Below are positions 7,075 through 13,309 of a stretch of DNA of 21,814 nt, piece by piece. The notes below the pieces were generated by a model. That model was not told the DNA's origin and searched no databases. It saw only the letters and a list, made by a program, of their open reading frames with translations. Source of the DNA: a virus. Made by a program: the position numbers and the translations under genes. Where the stretch lies: the IMG/VR virus record IMGVR_UViG_3300017917_002283, positions 1 through 21,814 of that record. One strand, 5' to 3'. Within the stretch, counting starts at the first letter, position 1, and each line of letters begins with the position of its first letter.

Positions 7075-8892
7075 ATGTCAATCGCTTCCAACTTCCCCAG
7101 CATCCGCCCTTCGCTGCTGCTGGACTTTGCGAACACCAAAGCACTTGACCCTCGCATCACTTTCACCCGAGCCAGCACTGCCACGTACTACGACGGCAAG
7201 ACGGTGGCGAAGGCTGAGCAGAATTTGCTGGTGCAGTCGCAGGACTTCACTACGAGTTGGGTTAATACAAATTCTTCAGATACAGCCAACACCAGCGCTG
7301 CGCCGGACGGAACAACAACCGCTGACACCATAACAGCCGCCGCAGGCACTGGTATTACACCGTTAATTTCACAATTTGCTTTAGCTTCAACTTCTGGATT
7401 GGATTACGCATTTAGCGTGTTTGCAAAAGCGGGGACTTATAGCGTTCTGCAATTAACAAATATCAATTTTCAAGCATCCTCTGCTCATGCAAACTTTGAT
7501 TTGAGTGCTGGCACAGTTGGAACGTCAGCTAACTGCACCGCAGCTATTCAAGATGTTGGTTCTGGTTGGTATCGTTGCAGCATCGTGTTCAGTGCTACTA
7601 CAACCGCTACCAATGGCGCTGTATATGCTGTTTTATCAGCAAGTACATCAGCCAACAGATTTGCCACATGGAATCCAGTCGGAACAGAAACCATTCTTCT
7701 CTGGGGCGCTCAACTCGAACAACGCTCCAGCGTCACAGCCTACACAGCCACCACCACACAGCCCATCACCAACTACGTGCCGCAGCTTCTGACTGCTGCG
7801 TCTGGTGTGGCTCGGTTCGATCACAACCCGACAACGGATGAATCGCTGGGGCTGCTGATCGAGGAGCAGCGGACGAATTTGTTTACATATTCGGAGCAGT
7901 TTAATAATGCGGCGTGGCCCAAAGCACAAGCAAGCATTACCGCTAACACTGTTGTTGCCCCTGATGGAACGCTGACTGGCGACAAATTAGTGGAGGACAG
8001 CACAAACACCAATCACTGGGTAATTCAAAACGCCCCAGTCACAAGCGGTGCAACGTACACCATGTCTTTTTATGCAAAGGCCGCAGAAAGAATTCAGGTT
8101 GCTGGGTTTGGTGGTGCTGGAGGTTACGGAACTCTTGTTAGCGTATTGTTTGATCTTGTTGCGCTAACAACTCAAGTTTTATCTGGTTCTGCTACCGCAA
8201 CCATCACTGATGTTGGTAATGGATGGAGGCGGTGTACATGGACAGCGACAGCAACAGCAACAGCTACTCCAAGTCATTTTATCGGTCTTGCTTCTGGGGG
8301 TGCGGTCGCCTACACCGGCAACGGCTACTCAGGCGCTTACATCTGGGGCGCTCAACTCGAAGCCGGCGCATTCTCGACCAGCTACATCCCGACCACCAAC
8401 GCGCAGGTCACGCGCAGTGCTGATGCTGCAAGCATGACTGGGACGAATTTCTCAAGCTGGTATCGGGCTGATGAAGGAACTGTGTACGCAGAGGGAAGAA
8501 CCAGCTCTACAGTCGCAACAGCAAACTATTCCATTTTCTCAATTACTGATGGAACAGCGGCAAACAGGATTCAGTGCAGACTTTCAAACGCCGCCACTAA
8601 TACAAACTTTATTGTTCGCACGTCCGATGTCAACGTATTTAACAGTGTTGCGGCAGATTACAGCCCTAACAACAGAAGGATGGCTTTGGCATACAAGGCA
8701 AGCGATTTTGCTGGGGTACGCGATGGTGGGGTCGTGGCAACTGGCGCTTCCGGCGCTGTGCCAGCCGTCAATTTTTTGAACATCGGTTCAACATCTCCGG
8801 CTAATACAGAGACTCTTAACGGCACAATTAGAAAGATCGCCTTCTACCCCGCAAGGCTCACCAACGCGCAGCTGCAAGCGCTGACCTCGTAA
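7075..8892 (+). CDS. Tail/head spike protein with two carbohydrate-binding-like modules and a lectin-like end
   Basis: The 605 residues begin with FPSIRPSLLLDFANTKALDP and FTRASTATYYD, a start typical of phage spike-fibre proteins. Two beta-sandwich modules of the carbohydrate-binding type follow. Module 1 (about 49-219) runs from NLLVQSQDF through GWYRC to LLWGAQLE. Module 2 (about 268-437) runs from NLFTYSEQF through GWRRC to YIWGAQLE. Residues 455-605 resemble a concanavalin A/LamG-type domain, ending in a KIAFYPARLTNAQLQALTS tail. It probably binds a surface polysaccharide; no hydrolase residues are recognisable. Parts of the gene are much richer in A+T than the rest of the window, which suggests module exchange. 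Its ribosome binding site is weak. Confidence 0.8.
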   Translation: MSIASNFPSIRPSLLLDFANTKALDPRITFTRASTATYYDGKTVAKAEQNLLVQSQDFTTSWVNTNSSDTANTSAAPDGTTTADTITAAAGTGITPLISQFALASTSGLDYAFSVFAKAGTYSVLQLTNINFQASSAHANFDLSAGTVGTSANCTAAIQDVGSGWYRCSIVFSATTTATNGAVYAVLSASTSANRFATWNPVGTETILLWGAQLEQRSSVTAYTATTTQPITNYVPQLLTAASGVARFDHNPTTDESLGLLIEEQRTNLFTYSEQFNNAAWPKAQASITANTVVAPDGTLTGDKLVEDSTNTNHWVIQNAPVTSGATYTMSFYAKAAERIQVAGFGGAGGYGTLVSVLFDLVALTTQVLSGSATATITDVGNGWRRCTWTATATATATPSHFIGLASGGAVAYTGNGYSGAYIWGAQLEAGAFSTSYIPTTNAQVTRSADAASMTGTNFSSWYRADEGTVYAEGRTSSTVATANYSIFSITDGTAANRIQCRLSNAATNTNFIVRTSDVNVFNSVAADYSPNNRRMALAYKASDFAGVRDGGVVATGASGAVPAVNFLNIGSTSPANTETLNGTIRKIAFYPARLTNAQLQALTS

Positions 8893-8901
8893 GGAGAAAA
8901 C

Positions 8902-9216
8902 ATGCAAGACTTTTACCTTTCATTCCCTGATGAGGCCTCAGCCAAGGCAGTGCTGTACCGCATCGAGGGCGCACAAGAGGCCAACGAAGAGCTGGGCATT
9001 GAAGCGAGCGAAGGCTACGAGGTGCCCAACTACGCCAACATCGATACCATTGGCGTGATCTACAAGCCCACTGGCGAGACTGACGCAGAAGGCAATACCG
9101 TGATGGCTTCGATCCCGGGCTGGCATGTCAATGTTCGCTTGGCGCCTGGCGAGGGCGCTGCCGCGCTCGAGCCGTTCGCCGTGACGCCTGCAACGCCAAT
9201 GCGTGTGTGGGGCTAG
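8902..9216 (+). CDS. Small conserved phage protein following tail fibre genes
   Basis: The product has 104 residues and a strong ribosome binding site (AAGGAG, 8891-8896) just after the upstream stop. It begins MQDFYLSFPDEASAKAVLYR and contains NYANIDTIGVIYKPTGE, then PGWHVNVRLAPGE, and ends P-M-R-V-W-G. This order (F-P-D-E-A-x-A-x-A-V-L-Y, N-Y-A-N-I-D-x-I-G-V-I-Y, G-W-H-V-N-V-R, R-V-W-G) is one I recall from small proteins directly behind tail fibre genes in many lambdoid and other phages. Its role is unknown; fibre assembly or baseplate association is plausible from position. Confidence 0.8.
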   Translation: MQDFYLSFPDEASAKAVLYRIEGAQEANEELGIEASEGYEVPNYANIDTIGVIYKPTGETDAEGNTVMASIPGWHVNVRLAPGEGAAALEPFAVTPATPMRVWG

Positions 9217-9242
9217 GCGGCGCTTCTTTGCGCTCAAAAAAG

Positions 9243-9274
9243 CAACAAACGGTTGATGGGGCAACAAACAGTAG
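9243..9274 (+). promoter_or_regulatory. Two copies of the CAACAAANNGTWG element at P1
   Basis: CAACAAACGGTTG (9243-9255) and CAACAAACAGTAG (9262-9274) start 19 bp apart. The first is identical, with one extra matching 5' base, to the copy at 10787. The first overlaps the -35 region and the second ends 1 bp before the -10. The position fits a site for an activator or repressor. Confidence 0.5.
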
Positions 9275-9281
9275 GTATAAT
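9253..9281 (+). promoter_or_regulatory. Sigma70-like promoter P1
   Basis: A perfect TATAAT (9276-9281) lies 17 bp after TTGATG (9253-9258), a 4-of-6 match to the -35 consensus. Transcription would start near 9288 and give a leader of about 40 nt before the ATG at 9328. It is the best promoter in the window and sits in a 111-bp gap between genes. Two copies of the CAACAAANNGTWG element overlap it. Confidence 0.75.
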
Positions 9282-9327
9282 CCGCGCGCCAATTTTGGTA
9301 CGCGTATCCAACTCTGTGAGGTAACCC

Positions 9328-9534
9328 ATGTCCCTGAGCATCACCCTGGAAGTCCAAGAAGTGCAGGCCATCCTGTCTTCGATTGCAAAGCAGCCGTTTG
9401 AGCAAGTGGCCGACCTCTGGTTCAAGATCAAAGGCCAAGCCGAGCAACAACTGGCCGCTCAACAGCAGGTCGCTCAACAGCCGACAGCCGAAGAGGCTAA
9501 GCCTGAAGCCGCTGAAGGCGAGATACAGGCCTGA
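9328..9534 (+). CDS. Small conserved phage protein (68 residues)
   Basis: The N-terminal half (SITLEVQEVQAILSSIAKQP, then FEQVADLWFKIKGQAEQQL) predicts a strand and two helices. This is a pattern I recall from small proteins of unknown function in many tail regions: V-Q-E-V-x-A-I-L-x-x-I, P-F, then K-I-K-x-Q-A-E-x-Q-L. The tail is rich in Gln, Ala and Glu and looks disordered. A clear ribosome binding site (GTGAGG, 9316-9321) precedes the ATG. The gene lies alone between promoter P1 and a strong terminator at 9547, so it could be expressed separately and at a high level from the tail genes around it. Confidence 0.8.
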   Translation: MSLSITLEVQEVQAILSSIAKQPFEQVADLWFKIKGQAEQQLAAQQQVAQQPTAEEAKPEAAEGEIQA

Positions 9535-9546
9535 TGGCCGCCCGAC

Positions 9547-9574
9547 AAAGCCCGCCCCGAGCGGGCTTTTTTCT
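9547..9574 (+). terminator. Strong intrinsic terminator
   Basis: AAAGCCCGC (9547-9555) pairs with GCGGGCTTT (9561-9569) around a CCCGA loop, giving a 9-bp perfect stem that runs directly into TTTTTTCTT. This is a classical rho-independent terminator. It lies 12 nt after the stop of the 68-residue gene and closes the short unit begun at P1. Confidence 0.9.
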
Positions 9575-9621
9575 TATGTCACCAGGTCGGGTTGGGCGCC
9601 CGACGAACAGAAAGTAGCAGC

Positions 9622-10812
9622 ATGATTGTTGATGAAGGCCTCAAGCAATTCGCCACCGAGCGGCAAGCACAGTTCGTCGATGCGATGAACAAGCACGGCG
9701 GACTGCGCCCGGCAGCACGGGCCCTGGGCCTGAACGACAAAACCATTTCCAAGGCCATCAAGGCCCTCAAGCGCAAGGCCGAGATGCGCGGCTATGCGCC
9801 TGGCAGCGACTTCACCCGGCCCGTGCCTGAGATGTTCGTGGCCAAGGGCGTGTCGACCTACTACAACAAGGACGGCAAGCCGACCGGCCAGTGGGTCAAG
9901 GCCAGCCTGGACGAGCAAAAGCGCGTGCAGGCGATGTACGACGCGATTGCAGCGCTGTGCGACGAGGTGCCGCGTGTGGCGCCAGTTGTCGGCCCGAAGA
10001 TCGCCACGCCAGACCTGGCCACCGTCTACACCCTGACCGACTCGCACGTCGGCATGCTTTCCTGGCACCGAGAAACCGGCGAGGACTGGGATCTTGAGAT
10101 TGCCGAGCATGTTCTGACCGGCTGCTTCCAGGCCATGATCAACGCGTCTCCTGCGGCAGCTGTTGGCATCGTCAACCAGCTGGGCGACTTCCTGCACAGC
10201 GACGGACTGACGCCCGTCACACCGACCTCTGGCCACATCCTCGACCAGGATGGCCGCTTCAGCAAGGTCGTCGAGGTTGCGGTGCGCGTGCTGCGCTCGG
10301 TCATCGCAATGGCCCTGGCCAAACACGAGAAGGTCATTGTGCTCATGGCCGAGGGCAACCACGACATGGCCTCGAGCGTTTGGCTGCGCGTGCTGTTCCA
10401 GGCGCTGTTCGAAAACGAGCCGCGGGTCGAGGTCCTGGATTCGCCGCTGCCGTACTACTGCCTGCAGCACGGCAAGACCATGCTGGCCTTCCACCACGGC
10501 CACCTGAAAAAGAATGACCAGCTGCCGCTGTTGTTCGCCGCCCAGTTCCCGAAAATCTGGGGCGAAACCACGAAGCGCTACGTGCATACCGGCCACCGGC
10601 ATCACGTCGAAGAGAAAGAACACTCCGGTATTACTGTGATCCAGCACCCAACGCTCGCCGCTCGCGATGCGTACGCGGCACGTGGCGGCTGGGTGGCCGA
10701 GCGCCAGGTCACCAGCATCACCTACCACTCCGAGTTCGGCCAGGTCGCGCGTCACACCGTGACGCCGGAAATGATCAACACAGGTGCAACAAACGGTTGC
10801 ATCCGCGGATAA
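9622..10812 (+). CDS. Metallophosphoesterase with N-terminal helix-turn-helix
   Basis: The protein has 396 residues from the ATG at 9622; a TTG at 9592 would add ten residues but lies closer to the terminator. Residues about 10-52 form a helix-turn-helix region (AARALGLNDKTISKAIKALK) resembling terminase small subunits. The calcineurin-like metal-binding motifs follow in order: D140-S-H142, G188-D189-x-x-H192, G245-N-H247-D, H294, and G324-H325-x-H327. All key residues are present, so it should bind two metal ions and cleave a phosphoester, perhaps in DNA as SbcD-type nucleases do. The stop codon TAA is part of the -10 of the next promoter. The ribosome binding site is weak. It is an enzyme inside a structural block. 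Confidence 0.85.
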   Translation: MIVDEGLKQFATERQAQFVDAMNKHGGLRPAARALGLNDKTISKAIKALKRKAEMRGYAPGSDFTRPVPEMFVAKGVSTYYNKDGKPTGQWVKASLDEQKRVQAMYDAIAALCDEVPRVAPVVGPKIATPDLATVYTLTDSHVGMLSWHRETGEDWDLEIAEHVLTGCFQAMINASPAAAVGIVNQLGDFLHSDGLTPVTPTSGHILDQDGRFSKVVEVAVRVLRSVIAMALAKHEKVIVLMAEGNHDMASSVWLRVLFQALFENEPRVEVLDSPLPYYCLQHGKTMLAFHHGHLKKNDQLPLLFAAQFPKIWGETTKRYVHTGHRHHVEEKEHSGITVIQHPTLAARDAYAARGGWVAERQVTSITYHSEFGQVARHTVTPEMINTGATNGCIRG

Positions 10813-10815
10813 AAT
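10787..10815 (+). promoter_or_regulatory. Candidate promoter P2 with one CAACAAANNGTWG element
   Basis: CAACAAACGGTTG (10787-10799) lies 10 bp before TAAAAT (10810-10815). The -35 region is poor: GCAACA at 10786 matches 3 of 6 with an 18-bp spacer. A factor bound at the 13-bp element may therefore be needed. Initiation 7 nt after the -10 would fall near 10822, only 3 nt before the next ATG. Confidence 0.4.
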
Positions 10816-10824
10816 ACAGCAACC

Positions 10825-12450
10825 ATGGCAGCACTCGACATCAAGGCATTCGACGGCATTCGGCCCGTGTCCAGCCCGCTCCTGCTGGGTCACGCCGAAG
10901 CGCAAGTCGCCGAAAACGCAAACATGATTGCGGGCTCGCTGTCGCCGATCAGTGGCACGACGGTGCTCAAGGCGCTGACCAAGCCCACCGTGAACACCAT
11001 CTGGCGCTTTGGTAAGTCGAGCCTGGAGACGGAGTACTGGCTTGAGTTTGCCGGCCAGGTCGACGTCGTGGCCTCACCGCTGCCGACGGACATCTGGGAC
11101 CGCGTGTACTGGACCGATGGCGTCAAGCCGAAATACGGACCGAGCGCGATCGTGCTGTCCGGCTCGAGCTACCCGGGCGCCAGCTACGACCTTGGCATCC
11201 CGGCGCCCACCGAAATACCAACCGTCAGCGGCGCCGCCCCGACCGCGGCCACAACAACGGAATCCAGGACGATCGTCGTCACGTACGTGTCCGCCTACGG
11301 CGAGGAGGGCCCGCCTTCACCGCCGTCTGGCGTCGTCTCTCTCGACTCGGCCCAGGCTGCCACCTACAGCAACCTCGGAACTGCCCCGTCCGGCAGCTAC
11401 AACATCACGTCGAAAAGGATTTACCGATCGTCGACAGTGGGCTCGAGCGCAGAGTTTCAGTTCGTCGACGAGATCCCGGTTGCGCAGAGCAGCTACATCG
11501 ACACAAAAAGCCAGTCGGCCCTGGGCGAGGTGTTGCCAAGCGACCTCTGGGTTGCGCCGCCAGCCGGCTTGACGGGACTTCGCTTGACCGCTGCTGGTGC
11601 TGCAGTCGGATTTGTCGGCAATACGGTCTACATGTCGGAGCCAAACCTGCCGCATGCATGGCCGCATAAGTACCCAATCGACTTCCAAATCGTTGCCGTT
11701 GGAGTTACTCGCCAGTCGGTGATTGTGCTGACCAACAGCTACCCGTTTGCACTGAACGGCGTTGACCCGGCCGCGATGTCGCCGGAGCGTCTTGAGCTGC
11801 CGCAGTCCTGCGTCTCAAAGTCCTCGATGGTGGAGACCGGCGACGGCGTCATCTACGCCTCGCCAGACGGCTTGGTGGCCATTGGCTCGAGCGGCATCGA
11901 CATCGTGTCCAGGCGGCACTTTGGCCGCAAGCAGTGGCAAGAGCTCAACCCGAGCTCGATGCGCTCATTCCAGCATGACGGCCGCTACATCGCGCTGTAC
12001 CAGAAGATCGACGGCACGCGCGGCATGTTGATCTTTGATCCGACAGGGCAGGGCCCGGTCTTCACGACCAGCACGCTCAACGCCAGCCAGGCCATCACAG
12101 CCGGCTACTCGGACAACAGGACCGACACGCTGTACTTCGCCCAGGGCGGCAACATCGTCCGCTACAACGCGGGCAGCCCGCTCACGGCCACCTGGCGCAG
12201 CAAGCGCTACAGGCTGTCGGCGCCGACATCGTTCTCGGTGGCGGCAGTGGACGCCGAGGCATATCCAGTCACCCTGAAGGTCTACGCAGACGGAGCTCTC
12301 AAGGTGAACACAGTCGTCCAGAACGCGTCTCCATTCCGGATTGCCGGCGGATACCGGGCGGACGAATGGGAAGTGCAGGTTGAGACCTCAAACGAAGTCA
12401 CGAGGATTCGACTTGCATCCACCTACGGCGAGCTCAAGGCGCTGCCATAA
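10825..12450 (+). CDS. Propeller-like tail structural protein
   Basis: This 541-residue protein resembles a family I recall from phage tail regions. Residues about 126-200 contain a fibronectin-like segment with AYGEEGPPSPPSG. Further on come FVGNTVYMSEPNLPHAWPHK, then VIVLTNSYPFALNG, and DGVIYASPDGLVAIGSSG, which look like successive blades of a beta propeller (repeated x-G-x-x-Y-x-S/A-x-P). Such proteins form hub or nozzle structures at the tail in short-tailed phages, but the assignment here is inference. No ribosome binding site of good quality is visible; the ATG is 12 nt after the phosphoesterase stop. The genes for tail-tip proteins follow directly. Confidence 0.65.
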   Translation: MAALDIKAFDGIRPVSSPLLLGHAEAQVAENANMIAGSLSPISGTTVLKALTKPTVNTIWRFGKSSLETEYWLEFAGQVDVVASPLPTDIWDRVYWTDGVKPKYGPSAIVLSGSSYPGASYDLGIPAPTEIPTVSGAAPTAATTTESRTIVVTYVSAYGEEGPPSPPSGVVSLDSAQAATYSNLGTAPSGSYNITSKRIYRSSTVGSSAEFQFVDEIPVAQSSYIDTKSQSALGEVLPSDLWVAPPAGLTGLRLTAAGAAVGFVGNTVYMSEPNLPHAWPHKYPIDFQIVAVGVTRQSVIVLTNSYPFALNGVDPAAMSPERLELPQSCVSKSSMVETGDGVIYASPDGLVAIGSSGIDIVSRRHFGRKQWQELNPSSMRSFQHDGRYIALYQKIDGTRGMLIFDPTGQGPVFTTSTLNASQAITAGYSDNRTDTLYFAQGGNIVRYNAGSPLTATWRSKRYRLSAPTSFSVAAVDAEAYPVTLKVYADGALKVNTVVQNASPFRIAGGYRADEWEVQVETSNEVTRIRLASTYGELKALP

Positions 12451-12478
12451 CCACAGGACAAACAGAAAGGATCTGATC

Positions 12479-13303
12479 ATGCCCAAAAGTATTCGACGCG
12501 TCTCGTTCACCAGAACCGTGACGTTCACCACCACCGTTGATCTGCCTGGCCACCCCGAGGAAACGGATGCCAACGCACTCGTGCTTGCCGGCGGCGCTGC
12601 GGGCAACTCCGGCGCTCTCTCCATTGGAGAGCTGCTGTCCGGCTCGGTTTCGAACAACGGCACCGTCACCCGCGCCAACTGGTCCGTGACCGGCACCAGC
12701 GCGAACGTCGAGTCGTACATCTCGCGTCCGCAGAACCTGGCGCTGTCAGTTGGCCAGCGAGTGGCATCGATCAGCCCGGCCGCCGCCGTCGCAGCCGCCA
12801 TCGGCAAGATCTTTGTCGTCACCACGGCCGGCACCACGGCGAACAGCTCCTCGGAGCCGACCTGGAACCTCACTGACGGCGGCACAACGACCGACGGCAC
12901 AGTGGTGTATCGGACGATTCCAAAGTTCCCGACCCTGGTCACGTTTGCGATCAACACCGCCTACACGCTGGGCCAGATCATCCGTCCGTCCGCCACGTCG
13001 ATGAAGGAGTACTTGGTGACCACCGCCGGCACCAGCGCCGGCACCGCGCCAACCTGGACCTCGAACGACGCAGTCGGATCGAGCATCACCTCCGGCACTG
13101 CCGTACTGCTGGCCATCACAGACACCAAAACCTACTCGACTCTGACGGTCTACGGCATCGGCGACATCGTCAAGCCGTCTGCTGCCTCGTCGGAAGAGTA
13201 CATCGTGACCGTTGCCGGCACGACCGATGTGAACGCCACCCTGACCGCATCTGTTGGCGCCACCGTTACGCGCGGCACCGTGACCTTCAAGCGCATCGTG
13301 TAA
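12479..13303 (+). CDS. Tail-tip associated protein with three beta repeats
   Basis: The 274-residue protein starts at 12479, where AGAAAGGATC forms a ribosome binding site; the frame is open further upstream but overlaps the previous gene. After an 85-residue N-terminal region, three diverged copies of a beta-repeat follow at about 86-147, 157-214 and 219-274. The best copies read AYTLGQIIRPSATSMKEYLV and VYGIGDIVKPSAASSEEYIV, each followed by T-x-A-G-T and then T-x-G-T. The pattern (Y-x-x-G-x-I-x-x-P, E-Y-x-V-T-x-A-G-T, P-T-W, x-G-T-V) is like small carbohydrate-binding repeats in phage tail proteins. A surface-binding role is inferred. Confidence 0.65.
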   Translation: MPKSIRRVSFTRTVTFTTTVDLPGHPEETDANALVLAGGAAGNSGALSIGELLSGSVSNNGTVTRANWSVTGTSANVESYISRPQNLALSVGQRVASISPAAAVAAAIGKIFVVTTAGTTANSSSEPTWNLTDGGTTTDGTVVYRTIPKFPTLVTFAINTAYTLGQIIRPSATSMKEYLVTTAGTSAGTAPTWTSNDAVGSSITSGTAVLLAITDTKTYSTLTVYGIGDIVKPSAASSEEYIVTVAGTTDVNATLTASVGATVTRGTVTFKRIV

Positions 13304-13309
13304 CGCCCA

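Noticed and set aside
7700-8361. Direct repeat as a diversity-generating retroelement template/variable pair
   Set aside because: The repeat is only 20 bp and identical, with no adenine-specific differences, and no reverse transcriptase gene is present in the window.
9592-9621. Upstream TTG start for the phosphoesterase
   Set aside because: The added ten residues do not resemble the domain start. TTG is a rarer start codon than the ATG at 9622, and no ribosome binding site supports it.
12341-12478. Upstream GTG start for the three-repeat protein
   Set aside because: It would overlap the previous gene by 110 bp and ignores the ribosome binding site just before the ATG at 12479. The added residues look like out-of-frame translation.
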